64,000 bases of DNA, taken from positions 1 to 64,000 of the forward strand of contig CAMKLO010000014.1 in NCBI GenBank assembly GCA_946413655.1. The letters run 5' to 3'. Below the pieces are notes generated by a model. That model was not told the DNA's origin, did not search any database, and saw nothing but the letters and a program-made list of their open reading frames with translations. The stretch is from an uncultured Fibrobacter sp. (GTDB taxonomy: Bacteria; Fibrobacterota; Fibrobacteria; Fibrobacterales; Fibrobacteraceae). Position 1 is the stretch's first letter; every line of letters begins with the position of its first letter. Made by a program: the position numbers and the translations under genes. Below, piece by piece: positions 34,233-43,978 of the stretch.

Positions 34233-37200
34233 ATGAAATACACAATTCGTTTGTTGCTGGCATTAAGTTTGATAATTCCGATGTCCGTTTGGGCGCAGGG
34301 AGCGTTCAATCCAGGCTTGATACCCGTAGAAAAATCTTATATAAACCTCTACTATTACGAGAATGCCGAAAACAAGAACGACAAAGGCCTTTATTTGGCT
34401 CAAGAAAAGGGTGACGTTGCAAAGTGCACTGCCGGCGAATCTGGCATGTTTGCTGTTAGTTCTAAAAAACTTACCTGCGTCGCTTCCACAGAAATCACAA
34501 AGACAAATACTGTTTCTAAAATCATTCCAAAACTTTTAAGTGGTTACTGGGACAACAAGACGGAAAAATATCATTCGTCAAAGATTTTGCTTGCAACGGA
34601 TATCGACTTCAAACAAAAGCTGAATACAGCGGTGTCACCGTGGTCGTGCTTGGGCACGGAAAATTATGAGGGGATGGGTTTCTCCGGTAAGGTGTTTGAT
34701 GGAAACGATAAGAAAATATCGAATGTTTGCGGTGTCGTCAATGCGGGCGAATGGAAAAATGGTATAGGCTTGTTTAAAAGCATTTCCAGTGGTACGGTAA
34801 AAAATCTTAAGCTGGACTCTGTGGAGTTCGTTGTTTTAAACATAAAGTCCGGTAGTGGCGCTGCGGCAGTGTCATCAAATGAAGAAGATTACGGGCCGGT
34901 AGGCGGTCTTGCTGCGTATATTGTAAATAGTACGGTGGATAATATTTCTTTGGGTCATATCAACGTGAGCGCACCTTTGGCGGGTGGTCTTGCCGGGTAT
35001 ATTGAAAAAACTCCAGTCACGAATATCAGCATGATCAATGCGAACTCCAGAATCGTGGCTTCTAACGATATCGTGCTCAACAAAAATAAGGCAGATAGCA
35101 AAATGGGTGGCTTCAAGACCGTTTTAGGCGGCCTTGTCGGAGCATCTTATTCGAGCGACTTTAGTGATATCAACATTTATCCTGAAATTATAAAAAATGA
35201 GGCAGAATCTGATTCTTCTGCTTTGGGTGGCGTTGCAGGCTTGTTTGTTTATGATGTTGAAACTATGATAGAAAATATTATTGTTGAATCTAGTGAAAAA
35301 AAGAAGGTGACCATACAGGGCGGCACCACCATGGGCGGCGTGTTTGGCAAAACGGAAAGAAAAACCACGACTCCGTCAACTTCCATGCATCCGTCGGATT
35401 TGCTTGTTAATAAAATCGTAGTGAACAACTTAGTTATGCAGAATAGCGTGCATAAGCAAGATTATGCAGTGAACTTTGCTGTTTATATGGGTTCTCTTAT
35501 TGGTAACAGTAATCTTTGTAATGGCGGTGTTCTTAAAATTACGAAATCTAGGGCAAATGACTTTACGATAGGTGAAACTGTTTCTCAGGAAGGAACTTAT
35601 CATTATCATGTTGGCGGTATTGCTGGTTATGCCGGTTGTGAAAGTTCGGACAACGCCAGCAACAGGAGTGATCAATATTTGACGATTACGAATACGCATG
35701 CTTTGGGTTCAATTGACATGAATGGTGGATATGTGAGTGGCACCGCCGCTTATGACATAAATGCTTCTGTCGGTGGAATTGTCGGTACGGCCCTATTTGC
35801 TAGCAACAATGGCGTTGTGGAAGATACCTCGTCTGTTAGTATCACGTATAAGCTAAAAGGAACACCTCCGTCATCTGTGATTGAAGCGAGTTTTGTTAAT
35901 ATCGGAGGTGCCTTTGGTGCTGCCAGTATTTATAATACTTCGGGAGTCCCGCTAGAAATTAAAAATGTCATCGCTAAAGGATATTCTAGCGGTAGTTCGA
36001 AAATTAATATAGATGTCGAAGATAATGGCTTCGACTCGTATGTGGGCGGTGTTATCGGAAAGTTTCCCCATATTAGTAACAGCGGGAATTCAAGTATCTT
36101 GTTTGACGATGTCAGTGTTTCAAACGAGGGTGGAGCGGTAATCCGTTATGGTGGCGAGGGTGCATCATGGTATATACCTACGGACGCTTATATGGGCGGT
36201 ATTTGTGGCAAATGCCAGGCTGTGCGGAGCCTGTATAAAGTTTCTGTTGCTGGCGGTATTGTTAAGAGTTCGGTCTCTAGCGCTGTTTTAGAAAATAAAA
36301 AGTTCTATGTGGGTGGCCTCGTTGGAAAAACAGAACTCTCTAGTTGGCCTGTTTATGTACAAAACACTTATTCTGTGGGCCAGTTTGATAATTTTGGAGG
36401 AAAAACTGCAGAAGATGGTGAAAAAACGGGATATCTGTTTGGCTCTCTTGTGGCGACAATGATGAATGAGTTTGTTTCAAATTATCATATTGGAAATGAC
36501 AATGCTCCCGCGATTGGTGATTTTAGCGGTGTAAAGGATGTTGTCGATTTTACGAAAGTACCTTCTAACCTCCTTAAGACAGCAAGAGCAAACGTCCGTA
36601 ATGGAGACGGTGAGGATTTACACAATGTTCCCCAAAAAAATATATCTGATTGCGGCACTAAGAAAATTACTGAAATGAGAAAGCCTGATTTTGTAACACT
36701 TTTGAATAATGCATGGAGCGATGAAAGGGCGGCTGATAGGGTTTGGAGTATGGGTTCGACGTCCGGTTCCTCAAATCCTGTATTTGGAAAGCGTGGAAAT
36801 GCATCGGTTATTGTCACGTTTGTTGCAAATGATGAAGTTCTCAGCAAAAAATATGTGGAAATCGGTAAGGCCGCTACGGCTCCGACGCCCCCGAAAGTTA
36901 CAGACAAGTGCTTTGACAAGTGGGATAAGGCATTTGATAAGGTAACGGAGGATTTGACAGTCTATGCTAAATACAACGACGATGCTTGTGTTTTTACACT
37001 CACGTTTGTTGGTCCTAATGGGTTTGAAGAAACAAGGACGTTTATTGAGGGTGGTGTGTCCGCTCCAAAACCGCCGGAGAAAAATGAGAAAGGTGAATGT
37101 TTTGTGGGTTGGGATCCGGAAAACTATAAAAAACTGACTGAGGATTATATTGTCACGGCTCAATACGGTGTCTGCCCAATTAATACGTACCCCGTTACAT

Positions 37201-39704
37201 TTAACGGCTTGGATGGAAAACCTTTGAAAAACGTTCAGGATAAGGATGGAAATCATCTAGATAATCCGCAGATTGTGGAAGAAGGCAAGTCTGCTGTTGT
37301 GCCCAAGGATCCGAATCCTGTGAATGGGCTATGCTTTGCAGGTTGGAGCAAAAATACGGATGACTATACCAATGTGACGCGTGAGATGACTGTCAGCGCA
37401 TATTCTAAAGTTTGCGAATATACGGTGACTTTTACCTATCGTAAAAAGGACGGAACGCCTGCAGAAAAATCGCAAACGGTTGAATACAACAAGTCTGCAA
37501 CGCCTCCGAGTAACGATGATATCCCGAAGACCGATGACGGCCAATGCTTTGATGGCTGGGATGCAGACTATAGCAAGATAACCGACGATTTGACTGTTCC
37601 GGCCAAATATAAGACTTGCGTTTATACGGTCAGGTTTATGTACACGGATAATAAAGGAGTGCCTCACATTGAAAAGACGGAAACGGTTGAACATGGCAAG
37701 CCTGCGACCGCTCCTGATGTTCCGAAAAAAATGGATGATCAGTGCTTTGTCTCTTGGAATCCTAGTTTTAGCCATGTGACTAGCAAACTAGATGTCACTG
37801 CCAAGTATGATATCTGCAAATATACGGTAAAGTTTGTCTATGTTGATGCTGAAGGCGTGAATGCCGAAAAGGTGGAAACAGTCGTGCATGGTAACGATGT
37901 GACGGGACCGGATGATGTCGCGAAGAAAAAAGGCGACCAGTGCTTTGCCGGTTGGAAGGGCGAATTGACTAACGTGACGAGCGATATGACCCTCGAACCG
38001 GAATATAAGCTCTGCGCAGTTTCTAGCAGCTCCGTTGCTCAGTCCAGTTCTTCTGTTGTTGCGTCTAGTTCTAGCGAAGCGACGCCTGCTTCTAGCAATG
38101 CAGAGTGCAGTTCCTCCGTCAAGGCGAACAGTTCTTCTGCGGTTGTCCAAAGTAGTTCTTCCGTCGAGACGTATAGTTCTTCTGCCACTGTCCAGAGCAG
38201 CTCCAGCAAGGCTGGCTCCAGCAGCAGTCAAAAGTCTCTTTATGATATTGCTGCCCCGAAGGTCAAACAGGACGGTAGCGCGCTCCGCATGGTGCTTGAT
38301 GATTCGACTGCGAAAATTTCTGACAAGGTCGATTGCCATATTCAGGTGGTTTCCGATGCTGGCGTTTATCTCGATACCGTTGTCGCTGGAAAGGTAATCG
38401 ATAAGGCGAAAAACGGCACATGGCGACTTGATCCGGCGCCTGCAGGCGAATATAGCGTGAACTTTACGTTTACGGATGGCGAAGAATCCGTGACGTACAA
38501 GAAGATTTTCTCGACTCCGAAACAAAAGAATCTTGTAATGCATTCCTGGCAGACGCTCTCGATGTATGCGTTCTGCCAAAATGGCACGGATAATTGCGTG
38601 TCCGATAAGGCTTCCGTATATTGGTGGGATGAAACGAATCCGGTGGGCGATTACTGGCAGTATCGCAAGTATAGCGTGAAAGATAAGTTCGATTCGACTC
38701 GCGGATACTGGTACGGCCCCGTGGATAACGAACCGCTGGTGATGAACTTGAAAACTCCCGACTCGAATGCGGAAATTGTATGGAAACTGCAAAACAAGTA
38801 TTCCGGTTGGAACCTCGTCGCGAATCCGTACGGATGGTACGTCAAGCTCCCGCAACAAGACGGTGTGCGTTTTGCAAAGTGGGATTCGGACGCGAGCGAA
38901 TACGTTCCGACGGATACGCTTGGCCCTTACGAAGCTGTCTGGGTGCAGACGGACAAGTCCAGGACGCTTCGCATTCCGCTCAAGGCGGTTATTGTCCTCG
39001 AAGGCGAAAAGAAGTCCTTGAACAAGAGCGCAGCCTCCGATGATTGGAACCTCCGCGTCGTGCTTTCTGATAACAACGGCAAGCGCGATTCCTGGAACGA
39101 ACTCGCTGTGGGCTCCGCCAAGTCTCTCAGCGAACCGCCGGCAGGCATGGGCGACCGCGTGAACCTCTCCATTGTCGAGGGCAAAAAACGCTTTGCCAAG
39201 AGCGTGAAGCAGAACAGTGATAACCTTGAGTGGAACCTCGAAGCGAGCGCAACGACTCCTCGTGCTGGCCGCTTGAGCTTTGTCGGCCTCGAACGCGTCT
39301 TGGCGAAGGGGCTCCGCGTCTATGCGACCGTGGACGACGAAATGTTCGAAGTCACGAACGACAAACCGCTGGACGTTCAGCTTTCGTCCAAGGCAAAAAA
39401 CGTGTCTGTCCGCGTCTCGAAGGGCGCTGTCACGGCAAATATCGCGAAAAACTGGCTCTCGGGCTTCCGCGTGAACCAGACGTCGAACGTCTTGAATGTC
39501 GGATTCGATGCCGCTTCCGAGCTCGCGGGTGCTAACGTCAAGGTGAGCATCGTGGGCATCGATGGCCGCGTCGTCGCGACGAACAGGGGTGTCGCAAACG
39601 CCGGTTCGAACGTCGTTTCCATGAAAAAGCCGAAACTGGGTGTCTATTTCGTAAGAGTGCGTGTCGGTAGCCAGTCCGCCTCCAAGCGCATCATGGTTCG
39701 GTAG
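34233..39704 (+). CDS. Giant surface protein with GLUG-like and InlB-type repeats
   Basis: A 1823-residue secreted protein. AGAGGTGG precedes MKYTIRLLLA, which opens a signal peptide ending VWAQG; the longer upstream frame is ignored. Residues about 200-800 hold GLUG-like repeats (GGLAAYIVNSTVDNISLG, GGLAGYIEKTPVTNIS). Six InlB B-type repeats follow (about 857-1261), each with a CFxGW-like core and a closing YxxC. A Ser-rich linker spans about 1263-1334. The end is a predicted T9SS sorting domain (GVYFVRVRVGSQSASKRIMV). The plan suggests an adhesin exported by T9SS. DNA is AT-rich up to about 38000 and GC-richer after it. Confidence 0.8.
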   Translation: MKYTIRLLLALSLIIPMSVWAQGAFNPGLIPVEKSYINLYYYENAENKNDKGLYLAQEKGDVAKCTAGESGMFAVSSKKLTCVASTEITKTNTVSKIIPKLLSGYWDNKTEKYHSSKILLATDIDFKQKLNTAVSPWSCLGTENYEGMGFSGKVFDGNDKKISNVCGVVNAGEWKNGIGLFKSISSGTVKNLKLDSVEFVVLNIKSGSGAAAVSSNEEDYGPVGGLAAYIVNSTVDNISLGHINVSAPLAGGLAGYIEKTPVTNISMINANSRIVASNDIVLNKNKADSKMGGFKTVLGGLVGASYSSDFSDINIYPEIIKNEAESDSSALGGVAGLFVYDVETMIENIIVESSEKKKVTIQGGTTMGGVFGKTERKTTTPSTSMHPSDLLVNKIVVNNLVMQNSVHKQDYAVNFAVYMGSLIGNSNLCNGGVLKITKSRANDFTIGETVSQEGTYHYHVGGIAGYAGCESSDNASNRSDQYLTITNTHALGSIDMNGGYVSGTAAYDINASVGGIVGTALFASNNGVVEDTSSVSITYKLKGTPPSSVIEASFVNIGGAFGAASIYNTSGVPLEIKNVIAKGYSSGSSKINIDVEDNGFDSYVGGVIGKFPHISNSGNSSILFDDVSVSNEGGAVIRYGGEGASWYIPTDAYMGGICGKCQAVRSLYKVSVAGGIVKSSVSSAVLENKKFYVGGLVGKTELSSWPVYVQNTYSVGQFDNFGGKTAEDGEKTGYLFGSLVATMMNEFVSNYHIGNDNAPAIGDFSGVKDVVDFTKVPSNLLKTARANVRNGDGEDLHNVPQKNISDCGTKKITEMRKPDFVTLLNNAWSDERAADRVWSMGSTSGSSNPVFGKRGNASVIVTFVANDEVLSKKYVEIGKAATAPTPPKVTDKCFDKWDKAFDKVTEDLTVYAKYNDDACVFTLTFVGPNGFEETRTFIEGGVSAPKPPEKNEKGECFVGWDPENYKKLTEDYIVTAQYGVCPINTYPVTFNGLDGKPLKNVQDKDGNHLDNPQIVEEGKSAVVPKDPNPVNGLCFAGWSKNTDDYTNVTREMTVSAYSKVCEYTVTFTYRKKDGTPAEKSQTVEYNKSATPPSNDDIPKTDDGQCFDGWDADYSKITDDLTVPAKYKTCVYTVRFMYTDNKGVPHIEKTETVEHGKPATAPDVPKKMDDQCFVSWNPSFSHVTSKLDVTAKYDICKYTVKFVYVDAEGVNAEKVETVVHGNDVTGPDDVAKKKGDQCFAGWKGELTNVTSDMTLEPEYKLCAVSSSSVAQSSSSVVASSSSEATPASSNAECSSSVKANSSSAVVQSSSSVETYSSSATVQSSSSKAGSSSSQKSLYDIAAPKVKQDGSALRMVLDDSTAKISDKVDCHIQVVSDAGVYLDTVVAGKVIDKAKNGTWRLDPAPAGEYSVNFTFTDGEESVTYKKIFSTPKQKNLVMHSWQTLSMYAFCQNGTDNCVSDKASVYWWDETNPVGDYWQYRKYSVKDKFDSTRGYWYGPVDNEPLVMNLKTPDSNAEIVWKLQNKYSGWNLVANPYGWYVKLPQQDGVRFAKWDSDASEYVPTDTLGPYEAVWVQTDKSRTLRIPLKAVIVLEGEKKSLNKSAASDDWNLRVVLSDNNGKRDSWNELAVGSAKSLSEPPAGMGDRVNLSIVEGKKRFAKSVKQNSDNLEWNLEASATTPRAGRLSFVGLERVLAKGLRVYATVDDEMFEVTNDKPLDVQLSSKAKNVSVRVSKGAVTANIAKNWLSGFRVNQTSNVLNVGFDAASELAGANVKVSIVGIDGRVVATNRGVANAGSNVVSMKKPKLGVYFVRVRVGSQSASKRIMVR

Positions 39705-39707
39705 TAG

Positions 39708-39776
39708 AGTTACTAGTTCTGAGTTACTAGTTGCTAGAACGTGAAAATGTCACCCCGGATTTATTCCGGGGTCGGT
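39708..39776. repeat. CTAGTAACT tract and CACCCCGG hairpin
   Basis: CTAGTAACT-type words (39708-39739), then TGTCACCCCGG-atttatt-CCGGGGTCGG (39749-39776). The second is a stem variant of the repeat at 54118. Confidence 0.6.
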
Positions 39777-39832
39777 TTTGTGCATTTTAGGGATAGCCGA
39801 ACGGCGCGATAATTACTAAATTTGCGCTCGTT

Positions 39833-41518
39833 ATGACAAAAGCAAAATTCATCAAATTCATCATCGCGTCGGTGCTCGCCATCGCCGCCCTCTTCTTGCC
39901 GTACGAATCCCTCGGATTCGATGCAACAAGCCCCATGGGACCCCTGAATCCGCTCGAAATTCGCGTCATTGGCGTATTCGTCATGGCTGCGCTTTTCTGG
40001 ATTCTCCAACCGTTCCCGATTTGGTCCACCTCCATGCTCGTCATCGTGCTTATGATTATCACGATGTCCGATTCCGCACTTAACGTGTTCCGCGTGGACG
40101 GCGTGACGATGATTAGCCATAAGTCCATCATGGCGACTTTTGCAAACCCCATCATCATGCTCTTCTTGGGTGGGTTCTTCCTTGCTGCCGCCGCCACCAA
40201 GTACAAGATGGACTTGAACCTCGCACGCGTGCTCCTGAAGCCCTTCGGCAAGAACCCGAAGTTCGTGCTCCTCGGCCTCATGCTCATTACGGCCGTGTTC
40301 TCCATGTTCATGAGCAACACCGCTACTGCCGCCATGATGCTTGCCATCCTCGCTCCGGTGCTCAAGCTCTTTGACGAAGACGACCGCGGTAAAGCTGCTT
40401 TTGCTCTTGCCATTCCTCTCGGCGCAAACATCGGCGGTATGGGTACCCCGATCGGTACGCCTCCTAACGCTATTGCTCTTGGCGCTTTGAACGACGCCGT
40501 TGCCCGTGGCGACCTTGTTGCAAACCCGGTGAGCTTCGGTCAGTGGATGGCTTTCGGTATTCCGTACGTGATTGTTTTGATGGTGATTGCTTGGCTCTTG
40601 CTCCTCAAGATTTACCCGATCAAGATGAAGGAAATGGTCTTGAACATTGAAGGTGCTGGCAAGTTTGATACGAGCCCCAAGGCCATTATCGTCTATATTA
40701 CTTTTGTTGTCTGCGTTGTTCTGTGGGTTATCAGCAAGAACGGTATCGGTCCTATCCCGGGCCATGGCATTAACGATAACGCGATTGCCATGATTCCGAT
40801 GGCTGTATTCGCCCTCACGGGTGTGATTACCAAGAAGGATTTGAATGCGATGAGCTGGGACGTGCTCTGGCTTGTGGCTGGTGGTTTCGCTCTTGGCGTG
40901 GGCCTCAATGCGACTGGCCTTGCCGCTCACCTCATCAAGACGATTCCGTTTGCAAGCTGGTCTCCGTTCGCGCTGATGGTCGGCTGCGGCATCATCTGCC
41001 TCTTCATGGCAAACTTCATGAGCCACACCTCTACGGCTACGCTCTTGGTGCCGATTCTCTGCGCCGTGGGTATCGCTTGCCAGGACAACCTCGTTGGCCT
41101 CGGTGGCGTGACGGCTCTCCTCGTGTCCGTTGCGTTTGCAAGCTCTCTTGGCATGAGCCTCCCGATTTCGACGCCGCCTAACGCACTTGCCCATGCGACG
41201 GGTTATACCGATACCAACGGTATGGCGAAAACCGGCGTTGTGATGGGTCTCTCTGGCCTCGTGCTTTCTTGGGCAATGATGATTTTCCTCGCGAAGATCA
41301 ACTTCTTTGGCACTCCGGCTCCGAAGGCTGCTGACGCTGCTCCTGCCGCTCCGGTTGCTGCTGAAAAAGTTGTTGCAACTCCGGCCGCCGAAACGAAGGC
41401 TGAAGCCGCTGCCCCGGCAGCCCTTGATAGTGCCGTCGCTATCCCGGCGGATTCCGCTGCAAAGGTCGTTGTTGACAGCGCCGCTGCTCCTGCTGCAGCA
41501 CCTGCCGCCGCGAAGTAA
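39833..41518 (+). CDS. DASS/SLC13 family anion symporter
   Basis: A 561-residue membrane protein with about 11-12 helices. The two substrate/Na+-binding hairpins of the divalent anion:sodium symporter family are visible: MSNTATAAMM near 160 and NFMSHTSTATLL near 400, each followed by a GTPIGTPPNAIA / SLPISTPPNALA loop. Likely substrates are C4-dicarboxylates such as succinate, a main fermentation product of Fibrobacter, which is inference. The last 65 residues are an unusual Ala/Pro/Lys-rich tail (APAAPVAAEKVVATPAAE) absent from typical members. A terminator follows. Confidence 0.9.
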   Translation: MTKAKFIKFIIASVLAIAALFLPYESLGFDATSPMGPLNPLEIRVIGVFVMAALFWILQPFPIWSTSMLVIVLMIITMSDSALNVFRVDGVTMISHKSIMATFANPIIMLFLGGFFLAAAATKYKMDLNLARVLLKPFGKNPKFVLLGLMLITAVFSMFMSNTATAAMMLAILAPVLKLFDEDDRGKAAFALAIPLGANIGGMGTPIGTPPNAIALGALNDAVARGDLVANPVSFGQWMAFGIPYVIVLMVIAWLLLLKIYPIKMKEMVLNIEGAGKFDTSPKAIIVYITFVVCVVLWVISKNGIGPIPGHGINDNAIAMIPMAVFALTGVITKKDLNAMSWDVLWLVAGGFALGVGLNATGLAAHLIKTIPFASWSPFALMVGCGIICLFMANFMSHTSTATLLVPILCAVGIACQDNLVGLGGVTALLVSVAFASSLGMSLPISTPPNALAHATGYTDTNGMAKTGVVMGLSGLVLSWAMMIFLAKINFFGTPAPKAADAAPAAPVAAEKVVATPAAETKAEAAAPAALDSAVAIPADSAAKVVVDSAAAPAAAPAAAK

Positions 41519-41541
41519 TCTTTTGTCATACCTTTTACGAA

Positions 41542-41567
41542 AAGCTCGGGTCACCCCGGGCTTTTTT
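41542..41567 (+). terminator. Rho-independent terminator after DASS gene
   Basis: AAGCTCGGG-tca-CCCCGGGCTT and six T. Confidence 0.85.
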
Positions 41568-41593
41568 GTATCCAGTTCATTCTTGCCATAAAC

Positions 41594-41622
41594 GAAAAAA
41601 ATCCCCGCATTTCTGCGAGGAT
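41594..41622 (-). terminator. Rho-independent terminator of tRNA-Val
   Basis: On the minus strand ATCCTCGCA-gaaa-TGCGGGGAT then a T run, directly after the tRNA. Confidence 0.88.
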
Positions 41623-41629
41623 TTTTCAG

Positions 41630-41703
<74 letters not shown>

Positions 41704-41794
41704 GAGGTGAGACCAATTATAGAAAAAACAAATCCGCTTGTCAAGGGTATATTAGAACTTAGATGTTTTTCTAAGCTCTACCAACTAAAAAATA

Positions 41795-42325
41795 CTACCG
41801 GTCGTCTTCGGCAATCCAGTAGTGCATGCGCCCTTTGAAATGGATTGGTGCGCGGTTGGCGTTGCATTTCCCTTGCCTGCAATCCTCAAAATGCAGGTTG
41901 ATGGTGGCTGTCCACTTGGTATCGTCTTTCTGGTCGATGTGGACGTAGTTGCTGTCTCCCGTAATATACGCTTTGGGGACGCCTTCGAACTGAAGCCAAG
42001 TTTCGCCTTGGACGATATTGTTGTCTTTGCCGAGCTTGGGGGAATAGACCGTGATTTTTAATTGATCGTTGCGTGCGCTGCGACCGGCAGGAATTTTAAT
42101 TACCAGCAAATGGTGCCTGTTGCGTATGTATGGAATTTCCACGTCGTCGCGATCGAGTTCCTGCTGGATTTCGTCTTCGCCGTTGATGCTGTATTTGAGG
42201 AATCCACCGCCCTTGACTTCCCAGCTGTCGTTGATGCCGCTACAGGCGGTAAGGCCCGCGCACAAGACCAGGCTCAATGCGCCCGCGGCGATAACGGCAA
42301 AACGTTTCAAAAATGCGGATTTCAT
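41795..42325 (-). CDS. Lipoprotein of unknown function
   Basis: A 176-residue protein with a long lipoprotein signal (MKSAFLKRFAVIAAGALSL) and lipobox LTAC at about residue 28. The mature part is predicted beta-sandwich: HHLLVIKIPAGRSARNDQLKI, TWLQFEGVPKAYITGDSNY, KWTATINLHFEDC. A disulfide is possible between the two Cys of EDCRQGKCN. No known family is recognised. It may act as an envelope accessory protein. The gene lies downstream of the DUF6941 gene but is separated by a terminator. Confidence 0.6.
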   Translation of the reverse strand: MKSAFLKRFAVIAAGALSLVLCAGLTACSGINDSWEVKGGGFLKYSINGEDEIQQELDRDDVEIPYIRNRHHLLVIKIPAGRSARNDQLKITVYSPKLGKDNNIVQGETWLQFEGVPKAYITGDSNYVHIDQKDDTKWTATINLHFEDCRQGKCNANRAPIHFKGRMHYWIAEDDR

Positions 42326-42367
42326 ATCCTTAAAATAGAAAAAAACACCGGGTGTTTAAAAGTATGC

Positions 42368-42393
42368 AAAAAAGCCGGGTGCTAAGTCCCGGC
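42368..42393 (-). terminator. Rho-independent terminator after DUF6941 gene
   Basis: On the minus strand GCCGGG-acttagca-CCCGGC followed by six T. It lies 165 bases past the DUF6941 stop, beyond the repeats. Confidence 0.75.
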
Positions 42394-42545
42394 CTCGCGA
42401 TAGTCATCCTGAAGATGCCACTCCGTCGTCATCCTGAAGATGCCACACCGTCGTCATCCTGAACGAATGTGAAGGATCCAGTGCAGTTGTCCTTGCAACC
42501 TGTCATCCCGGCCTTGTGCCGGGATCGGCTTACACAGTCCCCCTA
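42394..42545. repeat. Three GTCATCCTGAA repeats and a TGTCATCCCGG hairpin
   Basis: GTCATCCTGAA occurs at about 42413, 42428 and 42453, the last extended to GGATCCAG. TGTCATCCCGG-ccttgtg-CCGGGATCGG is at 42501-42529 with a trailing CTTACACAGTCC word. Confidence 0.7.
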
Positions 42546-42557
42546 GCGGAACACTAC

Positions 42558-43019
42558 CTAAGCCCTTCCGTCAACGGGACCGTCGTCGGTCTGCGGCTCC
42601 TGCTGCTTCTGCTGTGCCAAACGCGGGTCTTCCAGCACGTACAGCGGAAGCGCCGCCAGTTCCTCGTTATCGGCAATCAGGCGCACAATGTACTTGTCCG
42701 GGCGAGCAAACTGCAAACGCTGCATGTTCAGAATCATGTTGACCGCAGCGGTATCGAATCCCTGTGCGACCGGCTGGAGCTCGATTTCGGACTGCATCGG
42801 CGGCACAATCGGGTGGCCTACCACATCTTCGATAGACAAGTTCAACTGGTGTGTGCCAGCCTCGGAACGCTGGTAGCGCAAGCGGAAAGCAGCGGAACAC
42901 TGCGGAATCACAAGCGGAAACTTTGCAAAAATGCGGTCAAAGGCACCAAGAATGTTCATGCGACCTCCGGCATCGTTAGCGGTGGCGGCGTCACAGATAG
43001 CGGCAATTTCAATATTCAT
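42558..43019 (-). CDS. DUF6941 family protein
   Basis: A 153-residue cytosolic protein. The start NIEIAAICDAATANDAGGRMN and the following ILGAFDRIFAKFPLVIPQC match the pattern of the small DUF6941 family, which has no assigned function. The rest is predicted beta-sandwich (FRLRYQRSEAGTHQLNLSIED). The Gln-rich end (AQQKQQEPQTDDG) is probably disordered. It is monocistronic. Confidence 0.7.
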   Translation of the reverse strand: MNIEIAAICDAATANDAGGRMNILGAFDRIFAKFPLVIPQCSAAFRLRYQRSEAGTHQLNLSIEDVVGHPIVPPMQSEIELQPVAQGFDTAAVNMILNMQRLQFARPDKYIVRLIADNEELAALPLYVLEDPRLAQQKQQEPQTDDGPVDGRA

Positions 43020-43090
43020 GTAGGGTTCTCCCAGTGTTAGAAAAATGTTTAACTAAATTATAAATATATTCGTAAAAAGACGAGGTTTTT

Positions 43091-43978
43091 ATGGAAGAAA
43101 TTCCACTTTGGTACTGGTTGATCGTGTTTTTTTGCTTGGGAGCCTGTGTCGGGAGCTTCTATAACGTCATTGTCTATCGCATGCCTCGTGGAATTTCGCT
43201 CCTCAACCCGCCTTCGCACTGCCCGCTTTGCAAAAAGAGAATCCCCATCCGCTACAACCTGCCCATTGTCGGCTGGCTCTGGCTTCGCGGAAAAAGCGCT
43301 TGCTGCAAACAGCCCATCAGCATCATCTACCCGATAGGCGAAGGCCTTTGCGGGTTGCTCGGCGCCCTTGCTCTCTATGCGGCAGTCGGCTTCGGAACCG
43401 ATTTTACGCGGCCCGTCTTGGCGCCCCAGGCTTGGGCGAACGCCGCGGCCTTGTTTTGGCTTTTGCTCGGGGCGTATCCCGTATGCGCAGTCGATTGCAA
43501 GTACAAACTCATTCCCGATTCCATCTCGGTGGGCGGGATTGTCGCTGGTCTTTTGATTTCGCTTATTCCGGGCGGTATCACGCCGCTCCAGAGTCTGCTG
43601 GGTGCTGTCGGCGCTGGCGGCGGACTTTATCTGCTCGGCTGGATTGCAACCAAAGTACTCAAAAAAGAAGCCATGGGCTTTGGCGATGTCAAGTTGCTGG
43701 CTGGTTACGGCGCTCTGATGGGCTTTACTGGTGCTGTGGAAACGTTGATTGTCGCCGCCGTGCTCGGGCTAATTGTGATGCTCCCGTACGGGATGATTAA
43801 GAATAGCGCAAAGAACAATGGTGCAAAGAACGGCACCGCAAAAAATAAAAATGCGCCAGAAGACGAGGATGTCGGACAAATTCCGTTCGGCCCGTTCCTC
43901 GCTGTGGCTGCTCCCTTCATGTATCTCTGGGGCGATGTTCTGATTGTGCTGTACCTGACTTATGTTCTAGGCGAATAA
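43091..43978 (+). CDS. Prepilin peptidase (A24 aspartic protease)
   Basis: A 295-residue polytopic membrane enzyme that cleaves leader peptides of type IV pilins and type II pseudopilins and N-methylates the new end. The N-terminal methylase region has GSFYNVIVYRMPRG and CPLC. The second Cys pair is altered (ACCKQP in place of CxxC). The two catalytic Asp lie in CAVDCKYKLIPD and GFGDVKLL. A Lys/Asn-rich cytosolic insert (about 235-262) is unusual. No pilin or pilB gene is in the window. Confidence 0.93.
   Translation: MEEIPLWYWLIVFFCLGACVGSFYNVIVYRMPRGISLLNPPSHCPLCKKRIPIRYNLPIVGWLWLRGKSACCKQPISIIYPIGEGLCGLLGALALYAAVGFGTDFTRPVLAPQAWANAAALFWLLLGAYPVCAVDCKYKLIPDSISVGGIVAGLLISLIPGGITPLQSLLGAVGAGGGLYLLGWIATKVLKKEAMGFGDVKLLAGYGALMGFTGAVETLIVAAVLGLIVMLPYGMIKNSAKNNGAKNGTAKNKNAPEDEDVGQIPFGPFLAVAAPFMYLWGDVLIVLYLTYVLGE

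Noticed and set aside
39761..41554. 597-codon open frame on the minus strand
   Set aside because: It is antisense to the DASS transporter, whose motifs and helices are clear. The product is His/Arg/Glu-rich low-complexity sequence without a known fold, typical of a shadow frame.
42394..42545. Possible CRISPR array
   Set aside because: The repeated GTCATCCTGAA words are short, unevenly spaced, embedded in hairpins and without unique spacers of equal length. No cas gene is present.
42516..43040. 174-codon plus-strand frame starting in repeat DNA
   Set aside because: It opens in a TGTCATCCCGG repeat and runs antisense to the DUF6941 gene.
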